A stretch of 64,000 nt of DNA from Herbiconiux aconitum (lineage in GTDB: Bacteria > Actinomycetota > Actinomycetes > Actinomycetales > Microbacteriaceae), in assembly GCF_024979235.1 (NCBI RefSeq), contig NZ_JANLCM010000002.1, positions 434,001 through 498,000 on the forward strand. The letters are read 5' to 3'. Of the stretch, positions 8,943-17,760 are shown one piece after another. The translations under genes and the position numbers were made by a program. The stretch's first letter is position 1. Every line of letters begins with the position of its first letter. The notes under the pieces are model-generated. The model saw only the letters and a program-made list of their open reading frames with translations, did no database searches and was not told where the DNA came from.

Positions 8943-9808
8943 TGAGTCGCATCGTCGTGCAGAACCGCACCTTCGGAGTCCTCCGCTGGGTCGTGATCGT
9001 CATCCTCCTGATCGCGACCGTGTTCCCGTTCTATTACATGATCGAGCTGAGCTTCGTTCCGATCGAGGAGCTGCTGCTCCACCCGGACCGGCTCTGGATC
9101 CCGATCCAGGACTTCACGCTCGACACCTACGCGAACGTGCTGAAATCGGTCGACGACGGCGGACAGGGCTTCGGCCACTTCATGCTGAACTCGGCGATCG
9201 TGGCCGTCGCGACCGCCGCCATCACGCTGCTCGTGGCGATCCCCGGATCGTACGCGGTGGCAAGGCTGAAGTTCTTCGGCCAGCGTCAGGTCAGCACCCT
9301 CTTCCTCGCGGTCTACCTGTTCCCGGTGATCATCATCGCGATCCCGCTGTTCGTCGGATTCTCGGCGATCGGCATCCGTGAGTCGCTGGTGGGGCTCGTG
9401 ATCGTCTACATCGCGCAGACCATCCCGGTCTCGGTGCACATGCTGCGCGGCTATCTGAAGTCGATCCCGGTGAGTGTCGAAGAGGCCGCGATGATGGACG
9501 GCGCGAGCCGCTTCCGCATCCTGACCCGCATCACGATCCCGCTCGCCATGCCCTCGATCATGTCGACGGCGCTCTACGTGTTCATGATCGCGTGGAACGA
9601 GTTCCTCTTCGCGCTCCTGTTCCTCACGGCCAACCGCGACCTGTGGACCGTGTCTCTCGGCCTCTCGCAGCTCTCCAACGGCATCGAGGTGTCGAAGACG
9701 GTGTTGATGGCCGGATCGGTGCTGCTGACGATCCCGATCATCGTGCTCTACGGCCTCGCCGAGCGCACGCTGACCGAAGGACTCACCAGCGGAGCGGACA
9801 AAGGCTGA
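8942..9808 (+). CDS. Sugar ABC transporter permease (MalG-type)
   Basis: A 288-residue inner-membrane permease with about six helices. The EAA loop, EEAAMMDGASRFRILTRI, is near residue 185. It is the second half of the CUT1 importer channel. The start ATG overlaps the upstream stop by one base, and its own TGA overlaps the ATG of the ROK regulator, so transporter and regulator are translated as one unit. Confidence 0.93.
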   Translation: MSRIVVQNRTFGVLRWVVIVILLIATVFPFYYMIELSFVPIEELLLHPDRLWIPIQDFTLDTYANVLKSVDDGGQGFGHFMLNSAIVAVATAAITLLVAIPGSYAVARLKFFGQRQVSTLFLAVYLFPVIIIAIPLFVGFSAIGIRESLVGLVIVYIAQTIPVSVHMLRGYLKSIPVSVEEAAMMDGASRFRILTRITIPLAMPSIMSTALYVFMIAWNEFLFALLFLTANRDLWTVSLGLSQLSNGIEVSKTVLMAGSVLLTIPIIVLYGLAERTLTEGLTSGADKG

Positions 9809-11019
9809 TGTCGGAGGCGGCGCCGCGTACGATGATCGGGCAGCGACCTGATGCGGGGACGGAGAAGCGGCTGATGAGTTCTGGTCCGGGGGACATCCTG
9901 CAATTGGTGCGCCGTGACGAGGCGAACACCCGTCGCGACATCCAGGACCTCACCGGGCTCTCCCGCGTCACCGTCGCTCAGCGTGTCGACTCGCTGATCG
10001 ACGCGCACCTCATCAAGGAGTCGGGCGGTGGAGCCGCGACCGGCGGGCGGCGGCCCAACCGTCTGGTGTTCGATGTGCAGCACTCCATGCTCGCCGTGGC
10101 CACCATCGACACCGCTCACTCGCGCACCGCCATCACCGACCTGAGCGGGCGCATCCTCGACCACGAGACGGTCGACGTGGCGATCGTCGAGGGTCCGGAG
10201 GCCGTGCTCACCGCACTGGCCGCCTCGATCCTCGGCCTGATGGAACGTAACGGCATCGGCCTGGAGCGGATGGCGGGCACCGGTGTCTCGGTGCCCGGCC
10301 CGGTCGATCCGAAGTCGCGTCGCCCCTCGCAGCCGCCGATCATGCCGGGCTGGGACGCGTATCCGATCGCCGACCATCTGGCGGAGGCGATTCCGGTGCC
10401 CACCTTCGTCGAGAACGACGCGGATGCGATGGCGTTCGGCGAGCAGTCGACCGGGTTCTCCGACAGCAACGCCCTCTGCCTCGTGAAGGTCTCGACCGGT
10501 ATCGGATCGGGCCTCGTGCTCGGCGGCACGGTCTACCACGGCATCGACGGGGGCGCCGGAGACATCGGCCACATCCGGCTCGCCGGAGTCGACGCGCTCT
10601 GCCAGTGCGGATCACGCGGATGCCTCGCGGCGGTGGCGAGCGGACGCGCGGTCGCGATGGAACTCAGCGAACGCGGCGTTCCCGCCCGCTCGGGCCGGGA
10701 CGTCGGCGCTCTGCTGGCCGCAGGCAACGTCGACGCGCTCGAGCTGACGCACACCGCCGGACAGCGGATCGGCGAGGTCATGGCCACGGTCGTGTCGATG
10801 GTCAACCCGGGCGTGCTCGTGGTGAGCGGCGACCTCGCATCGAGTGCACTGCTCGGCGGGCTGCGGGAGACGCTCTACCCGCGTTCCCTCGCCCGCGCCA
10901 CCCGCAACCTCGACGTGCGGCTGTCGTCACTCGGTGAAGACGCCGGGCTGATCGGCCTGGCCCGCATCGTCGCCGACAGCCTGTACTCGGCCGACGCCGT
11001 CAACGCGCGCCTCGCCTGA
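9808..11019 (+). CDS. ROK-family transcriptional regulator
   Basis: A 403-residue ROK repressor. An N-terminal winged helix-turn-helix (TRRDIQDLTGLSRVTVAQRV, about residues 45-75) precedes a sugar-kinase-like ROK domain with the glycine-rich segment STGIGSGLVLGG, the conserved GDIGHI, and the zinc motif CQCGSRGCL. The presence of the DNA-binding domain marks it as a regulator rather than a kinase. Such proteins sense the sugar that their operon imports. It overlaps the permease stop (TGATG) and the next dehydrogenase gene, so it is embedded in the operon it probably controls. Confidence 0.92.
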   Translation: MSEAAPRTMIGQRPDAGTEKRLMSSGPGDILQLVRRDEANTRRDIQDLTGLSRVTVAQRVDSLIDAHLIKESGGGAATGGRRPNRLVFDVQHSMLAVATIDTAHSRTAITDLSGRILDHETVDVAIVEGPEAVLTALAASILGLMERNGIGLERMAGTGVSVPGPVDPKSRRPSQPPIMPGWDAYPIADHLAEAIPVPTFVENDADAMAFGEQSTGFSDSNALCLVKVSTGIGSGLVLGGTVYHGIDGGAGDIGHIRLAGVDALCQCGSRGCLAAVASGRAVAMELSERGVPARSGRDVGALLAAGNVDALELTHTAGQRIGEVMATVVSMVNPGVLVVSGDLASSALLGGLRETLYPRSLARATRNLDVRLSSLGEDAGLIGLARIVADSLYSADAVNARLA

Positions 11020-12008
11020 TGGGCGATGACGTTCCTGGCGTCGAGCGGGTGGCCCCCGCGCCGTCGCCCGTGCGGATCGGGCTCGTCGGGGCGGGTCAGT
11101 GGGCGCGCACGATGCACGCGCCGCTGCACTCGGCCGGCGCCGAGACGCAGCTGACCGGAATCTGGTCGCCCTCGGGCCGTGGGGTCGCCGAACTCGCCGC
11201 CGAGCACGGGGTGACCGCCTTCGACAGTTTCGACGAGCTGCTCGCTTCGAACGAGGCCGTCGACTTCGCGGTTCCGCCGCAGGTGCAGGCCGGCCTCGCG
11301 ATGCAGACCGCTCGGGCCGGCAAGGCCCTCATGCTCGAGAAGCCGCTCGGCGCCTCCCTCGACGAGGCTCGGCAGCTGCGCGACGTGGTGCGTGAGGCCA
11401 ACGTGCCGAACATCGTGGTGATGACCAAACGCTTCCATCCGCGCACCCGGGCCTTCTTGCGGCAGGCGGCGTCGCTCACGGCAGCTTCACCCGCCATCGC
11501 CGTGACCGCCCGGTACGTGCACGGCGGCTTCCTCGGCTCGGGCTTCCTCGAGGCCGGTGCCAAGGCCGGCTGGCGCGACGAACTGGGCGTGCTCTTCGAC
11601 CTCGGGCCGCACCTGCTCGACCTCGTCGACGAGGCGGCGGGCGCGGTCGTGGCCGTGCGGGCATCCGGAGACCCGCGCGAGGCGGTGCTCGTGGTGACCG
11701 AGCACGCCGACGGGGGAGCGGGATCGGCGCTGCTCTCGGGGCGCGTCGAGACGTCGCAGGTGCTCACCGACCTCGAGGTCTACTCGAACGCCGGCACCGC
11801 GACGTATTCCACGGCCGGCATGGATCACGACGAGGTCTGGCCGATCCTCCGGGCGGAGTTCGCCGCTGCGGTGCGCACCGGCGCCCCGGTCACGGTCGAC
11901 GTGCGTCGCGCCTTCCGGGTGCAGGAGCTGGTCGATGCGGCCGCGCGATCACTGGCAGCCGGAGGCGAGCGGATGTCGGTTCCGCGCTCGGCGGAGTCGG
12001 CAGAATAG
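11019..12008 (+). CDS. Gfo/Idh/MocA-family oxidoreductase
   Basis: A 329-residue NAD(P)-dependent sugar dehydrogenase-like protein. The N-terminal Rossmann motif is RIGLVGAGQWARTMH near residue 18, and the family signature LEKPLGASLDEA with its Lys-Pro pair is near residue 110. A C-terminal beta domain follows. It overlaps the regulator stop by one base. Together with the MDR dehydrogenase and the TIM-barrel isomerase of the opposite operon it fits a route that oxidises, rearranges and cleaves an imported sugar. The substrate is unknown. Confidence 0.9.
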   Translation: MGDDVPGVERVAPAPSPVRIGLVGAGQWARTMHAPLHSAGAETQLTGIWSPSGRGVAELAAEHGVTAFDSFDELLASNEAVDFAVPPQVQAGLAMQTARAGKALMLEKPLGASLDEARQLRDVVREANVPNIVVMTKRFHPRTRAFLRQAASLTAASPAIAVTARYVHGGFLGSGFLEAGAKAGWRDELGVLFDLGPHLLDLVDEAAGAVVAVRASGDPREAVLVVTEHADGGAGSALLSGRVETSQVLTDLEVYSNAGTATYSTAGMDHDEVWPILRAEFAAAVRTGAPVTVDVRRAFRVQELVDAAARSLAAGGERMSVPRSAESAE

Positions 12009-12012
12009 GAGC

Positions 12013-12771
12013 ATGCGCGACATCGACGACTGGCCCACCCCGAGCACCGGCATCTGGGCGACCCTCGGGCTCCCCGCCGCAACGGCGCCGCTGGCCGCAG
12101 AGGGGATCGACTGGATCTGCCTCGACGCCCAGCACGGCCGCTTCGACGATGCCACGACGCTCGACACCATCGAGCGCCTCCGCCGCGCACCGGTCAGTGT
12201 TCTGGTGCGCGTGCTGGCCGCGCGGCCCGAGCTCATCGGCCGGGCTCTCGACGGGGGAGCCGACGGTGTCATCGTTCCCCTGATCGAAAGCCCGGCGGAT
12301 GCGAGTGCGAGTGTCGAGGCCACCTTCTACCCACCGATCGGGCGTCGCAGCTGGGGACCGATCCACGACCTGCCGCTCACCCCCGACGAGGCGAACGGGC
12401 GTGCGTTCTGCGCCGTGATGGTGGAGACCGCGGGTGCGCTCGAGCAGGTGGACGCCATCGCCGCCACGCCGCACCTCGGCATGATCTTCGTGGGCCCGTT
12501 CGACCTCTCGCTCGCGCTCGGCCTCGACGTGGACGCGATGGTCGACGACCACTCGGAGGCCGGTCCGCTGCAACGTGTCGTGCGGGCGTGTCGTGCGGCC
12601 GGCATCCGTTCGGGCGTCTTCGCCGGAACGCCGGAGCGGGCATCCCGACTCCGGCGTCACGGCTTCGACGCGATCTCCATCTCGACCGACCTCGCCGCGC
12701 TGGGCGACGGCGTCCGAGCCGCTGTTACGACTTCGGCGACGACGGCGACTCCACCACGATCTTCCCGCTGA
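12013..12771 (+). CDS. HpcH/HpaI-type aldolase
   Basis: A 252-residue class II (metal-dependent) aldolase of the HpcH/HpaI citrate-lyase-like group. WICLDAQHGRFDD near residue 35 holds the catalytic His region, RVLAARPELIGRALDGGADGVIVPLIES carries the substrate loop in two adjoining parts, and VMVETAGALEQVD gives the Glu metal ligand. Family members split 2-keto-3-deoxy acids into pyruvate and an aldehyde, a plausible last step of this sugar pathway. The SD sequence AGGAG lies just upstream. The 3' end overlaps the convergent BMP lipoprotein gene by 47 bases. A Thr/Ser-rich tail ends the protein. Confidence 0.88.
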   Translation: MRDIDDWPTPSTGIWATLGLPAATAPLAAEGIDWICLDAQHGRFDDATTLDTIERLRRAPVSVLVRVLAARPELIGRALDGGADGVIVPLIESPADASASVEATFYPPIGRRSWGPIHDLPLTPDEANGRAFCAVMVETAGALEQVDAIAATPHLGMIFVGPFDLSLALGLDVDAMVDDHSEAGPLQRVVRACRAAGIRSGVFAGTPERASRLRRHGFDAISISTDLAALGDGVRAAVTTSATTATPPRSSR

Positions 12772-13837
12772 TGATGTCGGCCTTCAGCTGATCGACCTCG
12801 GCGACGATCGCAGGATCGACGCGGTCTTCCCAGTCGTGCAGCGGCGCGATGCCGACGCCGTCGTTCTCGAGGGTGCCGACATACGGGGTGTTGTCGAACT
12901 CGCCGTTGCCGGCGGCCGTGGTGACCTCGTCGGCGGCATTGGTGAGGTTCTTCAGCACCGAGGTGAGGTAGTAGGACTGGTTCTCCGGTGACGCGTCGTA
13001 GGCGTCGTTGTTGACGCCCAGCACTCCGCCGTCGATCTTGCGGTCCTTCATGGCCTCGACGGTGGCGAGGAAGAGCGATCCGGCCACCGGCATGATGATG
13101 TCGGCCCCCTGGTCGAGCAGGCCCTCGCTGAGCGTCTTGGCCTGCACCTGGTCGTCGAAGTTGCCGACGAAGAGGCCGTCCTGCGTCTCCTTGTTCCAGC
13201 CGACGACCTTGACGGCCGCGCCGTGGGCTTCGTTGTACTTCGCCACGCCGTCGACGAAGCCGTCCATGAAGACGGTGACCGAGGGGAACGGCATTCCGCC
13301 GAAGGTGCCGACCACGCCGGTCTTCGACGCGGCAGCCGAGAGGTAGCCGGCGAGGTAGGCGGCCTGAGCGGTGTCGAAGAGCACCGGCTTGACGTTGTCC
13401 ACCTCCACCGGCGTGCCGTCGTCGTCGGAGACGGTGGAGTCGATCAGCGCGTAGTCGACGTCGGGATTCTCGGCGGCCGAGTCGCGGGTGGCGGCGGCCA
13501 GCGCGAAGCCGACCGTCACGATGAGGCTGCAGTCTTCGTCGACCATCGCCGAGATGTTTCCCGCGTACTGGTCTTCGGAGGTCGACTCGGCGGTGCGGGT
13601 CTCGACGCCGAGGGCGTCGGCGGCCTTCGCGACGCCGTCGTAGGTCAGTTCGTTGAACTGGCCGTCTTTGAAGCCGGTGAGGTCGGAGACGGCGCAGGGC
13701 AGGAAGCTGCCCGCGCTGTCGGTGCCGCCGCCGGTGGACTCGGCGTCGGGCACGGTGCCGCACGCGGTGAGCAGCAGGGTGCTGACCGAGAGGGTCAGCG
13801 CCAGGCCGATCGTGGTCTTTCTCGCCTTCGGGTTCAT
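12725..13837 (-). CDS. BMP-family (PnrA-like) nucleoside-binding lipoprotein
   Basis: A 370-residue basic-membrane-protein type binding protein. The signal peptide ends in lipobox LTAC with Cys26 as lipidation site. The mature domain has DGQFNELTYDGVAKAA and VVGTFGGMPFPSVTVFMDGF, typical of PnrA/BMP proteins that bind purine nucleosides outside the cell. It lies upstream of no permease or ATPase here, so the rest of the ABC importer must be elsewhere or has been lost. The neighbours encode nucleoside-degrading enzymes, which supports a nucleoside ligand. Its 3' end overlaps the convergent aldolase gene by 47 bases. Confidence 0.92.
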   Translation of the reverse strand: MNPKARKTTIGLALTLSVSTLLLTACGTVPDAESTGGGTDSAGSFLPCAVSDLTGFKDGQFNELTYDGVAKAADALGVETRTAESTSEDQYAGNISAMVDEDCSLIVTVGFALAAATRDSAAENPDVDYALIDSTVSDDDGTPVEVDNVKPVLFDTAQAAYLAGYLSAAASKTGVVGTFGGMPFPSVTVFMDGFVDGVAKYNEAHGAAVKVVGWNKETQDGLFVGNFDDQVQAKTLSEGLLDQGADIIMPVAGSLFLATVEAMKDRKIDGGVLGVNNDAYDASPENQSYYLTSVLKNLTNAADEVTTAAGNGEFDNTPYVGTLENDGVGIAPLHDWEDRVDPAIVAEVDQLKADIISGKIVVESPSSPKS

Positions 13838-13934
13838 CGTGTTTCTCCAGGTTTCGCTTGTGTGGGCGGGTGGTGCAGGAGTGGAACGGATGGAGCTGTG
13901 GTGCGGGTGGAGCGGTGACGCGGCTCGGCGGGTG

Positions 13935-14921
13935 CTAGCCGGCCGGCGCCTCCGCGGCGAGCCGTTCGCGCATCAGGATGCGCGTCGACCCGTCGAGGAA
14001 GGCGGCCTCGATGCTCACGGCGTCGAGGTGGCCGAGCGCGGCCTCGTCGAAGCCGAGCACGGAGGAAAGGAGGGAGCGTTCGGCCGAGAGCAGCGACCCC
14101 GTCTGCATCGGGTTGTCGTCGCCGAGCACCACTCCGACGCCGGCCGAGGCGAAGTGGGCGCCCGGATGCTCGTGCACGGCCGGGATCGCGCCGGTGTACC
14201 AGTTCGAGGTGGGGCAGATCTCCACCACGACGCCCTGGTCGGCGATCCAGGCCAGGGTCTCCGGATCGGAAGCGAGGTGCGCGCCGTGGCCGATGCGGGT
14301 CGCGCCGAGCAGCTCGACCGCCTCCCGGGCCGCGTGCCCTGGGGCCGACTCCGCCGCGTGACAGGTGAGGCCGAGGCCCGCGGCGCGCGCGATGCGGAAG
14401 GGTTCGACGTGCGGCAGGAGCTCGGGGTACAGCAGCTCGTCTCCGGCCAGGTCGAAACCCACCACCCCGGCTCCGGCGAAGCGCGCCGCGGCGCGGGCGA
14501 CGCCGGAATTCTGTTCGGTGCTGTGATGCCGGAGTGCCGCGATCACGATGCCGGCGGGCATGCCGGTGCTCGCGGTTCCTTCGGCGATGCCTTCGCAGGC
14601 GGCCGCGATCACCTCGTCGAGCGGCAGGGATTCGGAGGCGTGCGTGGTGGGCCCGAAGCGCAGTTCGAGGTAGTCGCCGCCGTCGGCCGACGCATCCTCC
14701 ACCGCCTCCCGGGCGATCCGGGCGATGTTCTCCCGCCGGCCGAAGAACGGATAGCTGGCCGCCACCTTGCGGAGGTAGACAGTGAGGTCGGCCGGGCCGG
14801 TGAGCTGAAGCGCGTGGTCCCAACCCTCGGCAGGAACCGGGAGCCCGAGTGGGGCGGCGAGTTCGGCCGCCGTTGCCGGCCGCAGTCGACCCTCGAGGTG
14901 GCTGTGCAGATTGATCAGCAT
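13935..14921 (-). CDS. Adenosine deaminase-family hydrolase
   Basis: A 328-residue zinc amidohydrolase. Zinc and catalytic motifs appear in order: LHSHLEG (His6, His8), CHAAES (His-Glu pair, HAGE in classical enzymes), RIGHGAH, CPTSNWYT, and GDDNPMQTG in place of the usual TDDP. It converts adenosine or deoxyadenosine to inosine, or a related purine to its deaminated form. The start is the ATG preceded by AAGGAG; a longer open frame upstream overlaps the hydrolase gene and is not needed. It lies 34 bases after the nucleoside hydrolase gene, in the same operon. Confidence 0.88.
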   Translation of the reverse strand: MLINLHSHLEGRLRPATAAELAAPLGLPVPAEGWDHALQLTGPADLTVYLRKVAASYPFFGRRENIARIAREAVEDASADGGDYLELRFGPTTHASESLPLDEVIAAACEGIAEGTASTGMPAGIVIAALRHHSTEQNSGVARAAARFAGAGVVGFDLAGDELLYPELLPHVEPFRIARAAGLGLTCHAAESAPGHAAREAVELLGATRIGHGAHLASDPETLAWIADQGVVVEICPTSNWYTGAIPAVHEHPGAHFASAGVGVVLGDDNPMQTGSLLSAERSLLSSVLGFDEAALGHLDAVSIEAAFLDGSTRILMRERLAAEAPAG

Positions 14922-14955
14922 CGGATTCTCCTTCTCGCCACGGTCGTCTCGATCG

Positions 14956-15915
14956 TCAGAGCGCCAGCAGCCGCTCGAGCAGGTGCGGAGCGAAGTCGTC
15001 GGTGAGCGACAGTACGACGCGCACGTGCGCATCCGGCTGGTCGGGAAAGCCGAGGAAGCGGCCGCGCAGGTCGCAGATGGTCTGGCCGCGACCCGGCCCG
15101 TCGGTCGCGTCGACCACCACGTGCACCCGCGGTGCGACGGCCGGCACGACGGCACCGACCGTGATCGCTGCGGCGAGCGGATCGTGCAGGGCCGAACGCC
15201 GCTCCCCGTAGAAGGTCGCGTTGAAGTCGAAGTAGAAGTCGAGCATGCCGCCGAGCGCGGTGGCGACCGGGCGGCCCGAGTCGACGAGGCGCATCCGGTC
15301 GGCTTCGAGGAGCGGGTTGCTCAGCGTCACATCAAGCGGCACCAGGGTCACCGGCCAGGCTGCACCCAGCACGAGGGCGGCCGCCTCGGGGTCGTTGCCG
15401 ATGTTGGCCTCGGCCACGGGGGAGATGTTGCCTGGAACGAGCGCGGCGCCGCCCATGATCGTGACGTCGCGCACGAGTTCGGGCAGTCGTGGTTCCCGCC
15501 GCAGTGCTTCGGCGAGGTTCGTCAACGGACCGATCGCGAGGATGCGCAACTCGCCGGCCCACTCGTGCGCCAGCGCGATCAACAGATCGGCGGCGTCGCC
15601 CTCGACGGGCTCGGTGTCGGCGGCCGGGAGCGGGTGGTTGCCCAGGCCGTCGTCGCCGTGCACATGGGCGGCGCCTTCGCTGAATCGGCCGGCCAGAGGA
15701 TGCTCCGCCCCCACCGCGACCGGGCAGCTCGCGCCGGCGAGCGCCAGCAGGTCGAGCGTGTTGCGGGCGGCGAGAGCGGAGGAGACGTTGCCGCTCACCG
15801 TTCCGATTCCGACGAGGTCGATCTCGGGCGACGCGATGAGGTAGCAGAGCGCCAGGGCGTCGTCGATGCCGGTGTCGCAGTCGACGTAGAGCGGCATCCG
15901 GCTCTCTGCGGTCAT
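14956..15915 (-). CDS. Nucleoside hydrolase (IunH/RihB-like)
   Basis: A 319-residue nucleoside hydrolase. The calcium-binding signature DCDTGIDDALAL lies at residues 12-23, VTIMGGA is in the middle, and SALHDPLAAA near residue 240 gives the Asp ligand and active-site His region. The enzyme splits nucleosides into free base and ribose in the cytoplasm. The SD sequence AGGAGAA precedes the ATG. Upstream is a GTAT...ATAC site matching the operator in front of the regulator of this cluster, so GntR control is likely. The adenosine deaminase gene follows in the same direction. Confidence 0.92.
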   Translation of the reverse strand: MTAESRMPLYVDCDTGIDDALALCYLIASPEIDLVGIGTVSGNVSSALAARNTLDLLALAGASCPVAVGAEHPLAGRFSEGAAHVHGDDGLGNHPLPAADTEPVEGDAADLLIALAHEWAGELRILAIGPLTNLAEALRREPRLPELVRDVTIMGGAALVPGNISPVAEANIGNDPEAAALVLGAAWPVTLVPLDVTLSNPLLEADRMRLVDSGRPVATALGGMLDFYFDFNATFYGERRSALHDPLAAAITVGAVVPAVAPRVHVVVDATDGPGRGQTICDLRGRFLGFPDQPDAHVRVVLSLTDDFAPHLLERLLAL

Positions 15916-15936
15916 CGTTCTTCTCCTAGCTCGCGA

Positions 15937-15957
15937 GTATGATGATGGATGTTATAC
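15937..15957. promoter_or_regulatory. Candidate GntR operator upstream of nucleoside hydrolase
   Basis: On the minus strand the 21-base site begins GTATAACATC and ends ATCATAC. The phosphorylase/gntR site on the same strand is GTATGACATCATAC. The outer parts are the same, with a few extra bases in the middle here. It lies 22 bases before the nucleoside hydrolase start. The 123-base gap also holds a TTGACA on the minus strand at 15965-15970. Regulator binding is inference. Confidence 0.45.
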
Positions 15958-16038
15958 GTCCAATGTGTCAATCATGTTTCCCCGATCGTGATGCGGCTGC
16001 AACCGGGCATCCGGCGGCGCGGCGGGCGCGCATCCGGG

Positions 16039-16806
16039 TCACAGTTCCAGGCGCACGGCCGTCTCCAGGGCTGCTTCGATGCTGCGGGTCCAGCCCTCGG
16101 CGAGCGCCTCCTTCACCCCGTCGTAGAGGCTCGTGCCGTCGAAGAGGTTGCTCGAGGCCGCGCAGATCATGCCGGCCCGCACGCCGCGGAGACGGGCCAC
16201 GACGTAGAGCGCCGAGCTCTCCATCTCGACATTGAGGATGCCCAGCGAGTTCAGCTGCGAGATCCACTCCGGTCCCTCGGCGTAGAACGCGTCGTCGCTG
16301 ACGTTCAGCCCCGAATACACCGTGGTCGTGGTGCCTTCGGTGAGCTCGCGGGCCACGTCGCCGAGGGCGGTCGCGATGCGCAGGTCGGGCACGGCGGGGT
16401 ATCCCGGATGCGCGTAGGCGGCCGTCGTGCCGTCGTTGCGCAGGGTTCCCTCGCTCACCAGCAGGTCGCCTGGTTTGATGCCCGGCTGGAGCCCCGCGGA
16501 GGAGCCGACCCGGATGAGCGAGGTGACGCCGACCCGGATGAGTTCTTCGGCCGCGATCGCCGTCGACGGGCAGCCCATGCCGGTGGAGGTCGCCGTGATG
16601 TGCCGACCCTTGTACCAGCCCGTCATCGTGAGGTGCTCGCGCTGATGGGCGACGGTCTTCACGTCGGTGAGGAACTCGGCGATCAGCGGCACCCGGAACG
16701 GATCACCGGGGAGCAGGGCGACGGTGGAGACCTCACCCGGCGCGACGCCGATGTGGTACTGCCGCTCTCCGACTCCGGCCACGCTCTTGTCGACGTTGCT
16801 CGTCAT
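16039..16806 (-). CDS. Nucleoside phosphorylase (NP-I family, uridine/purine type)
   Basis: A 255-residue NP-I phosphorylase. LLPGDPFRVPLIAEF (phosphate-binding GDPxR), STGMGCPSTAI, RVGSSAGLQPG and NVEMESSALY (ribose-binding Glu) follow the family order. It splits a nucleoside with phosphate to base and ribose-1-phosphate; uridine and purine types cannot be separated by eye, though the N-terminal GERQYHIGV resembles uridine phosphorylase. The start is set by the strong SD GAGGAGAG. It diverges from the GntR regulator over a shared operator. Confidence 0.9.
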   Translation of the reverse strand: MTSNVDKSVAGVGERQYHIGVAPGEVSTVALLPGDPFRVPLIAEFLTDVKTVAHQREHLTMTGWYKGRHITATSTGMGCPSTAIAAEELIRVGVTSLIRVGSSAGLQPGIKPGDLLVSEGTLRNDGTTAAYAHPGYPAVPDLRIATALGDVARELTEGTTTTVYSGLNVSDDAFYAEGPEWISQLNSLGILNVEMESSALYVVARLRGVRAGMICAASSNLFDGTSLYDGVKEALAEGWTRSIEAALETAVRLEL

Positions 16807-16869
16807 GCTCTCTCCTCGTGTCGATGGCGCGTTGCGCGCGTTTTTGTCGATGTTTGCTCGATGTGCTGA

Positions 16870-16883
16870 GTATGATGTCATAC
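16870..16883. promoter_or_regulatory. Operator between nucleoside phosphorylase and gntR-type gene
   Basis: GTATGA-TG-TCATAC is an inverted repeat with six-base arms. It overlaps possible -10 hexamers in both directions (TATGAT rightward, CATACT leftward), so a bound repressor would block both genes. A related sequence occurs before the nucleoside hydrolase gene. Confidence 0.6.
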
Positions 16884-16936
16884 AACCAGCGGACATCGCA
16901 GCGATGACACCGCCGCGACGACACCGAGGAGTTCAC

Positions 16937-17722
16937 ATGACGACGGCGGTTTCGGCTCTGCGACTCGACCCTCTCGTCGTGCCCACCGGTCAGCCCCTCC
17001 GGGTGGCCGTCTACACCTCGCTCGCCGACGCCATCCGGGGCGGCCGGGTGGAGCTCGGCTCCCTGCTGCCGAACGAGGCCGAACTCGGCATCGCGCTCCG
17101 CGTCAGCCGCACCGTGGTGCGCGAAGCGCTCATGCTGCTCGAAGAAGACGGCCTCATCCGCACGCGTCGCGGCATCGGGCGATTCGTCGCCGAAGCGTTG
17201 CCGCAGGTGGGGCTCGAACTCCTGCGACCACTCGAGAAGGTGATCGCCGAAGGCTCAGGCGAGGTGACGGTGGAACGGATGCTCGAGGAGCTCCAGCCCA
17301 CTTCCGACTTCATCACGCGTGGACTCCAGGTCGATCCGAGGCACGAGGTCTGGGTGCAGGAGAACGTGCTGAAGCGCGACGGCGAGGCGGTGGCGCAGCT
17401 GCTCGAGATCATCCCGTCGGCGGAGGTGCTCGCCGAACGGAGCCCCGTTCTCGCGGCGCGGCTCGACGAGACCCGCGCGCCGGGGCGGAGCCTGCTCGCG
17501 GCGGTGATGGACATCGTGGGGCCCGCGCTCGGGCCGGCGATCTACGACGTGACGGTGGGCCGCGCGGGCGCCGAGCGCGGCAAGGGGATCGGGCTGAAGG
17601 CATCCACCCCCGTGCTGGTGCTGACGCACAACGTTCTGCTCGACGGCAAGCCGATCTATCTGGCCAAGAACCTCGTGACGCACGGCTTCGGCACCCTCAC
17701 CATCGCGCAGTCGGCTCAATAG
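16937..17722 (+). CDS. GntR-family (HutC/UTRA) transcriptional regulator
   Basis: A 261-residue regulator. The N-terminal winged helix-turn-helix (LLPNEAELGIALRVSRTVVREAL region, about residues 40-75, then RRGIGRFVAE) is the GntR type, and the remainder matches a UTRA effector domain, which binds a small metabolite. It is divergent from a nucleoside phosphorylase, so the effector is probably a nucleoside or a product of its breakdown. The start ATG has GAGGAG five bases upstream; the longer open frame before it runs through the divergent promoter. Autoregulation is likely from the operator overlapping its promoter. Confidence 0.9.
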   Translation: MTTAVSALRLDPLVVPTGQPLRVAVYTSLADAIRGGRVELGSLLPNEAELGIALRVSRTVVREALMLLEEDGLIRTRRGIGRFVAEALPQVGLELLRPLEKVIAEGSGEVTVERMLEELQPTSDFITRGLQVDPRHEVWVQENVLKRDGEAVAQLLEIIPSAEVLAERSPVLAARLDETRAPGRSLLAAVMDIVGPALGPAIYDVTVGRAGAERGKGIGLKASTPVLVLTHNVLLDGKPIYLAKNLVTHGFGTLTIAQSAQ

Positions 17723-17760
17723 CCGACCGATTCGACGACACTCCCGACCGGTGTCGGTGG

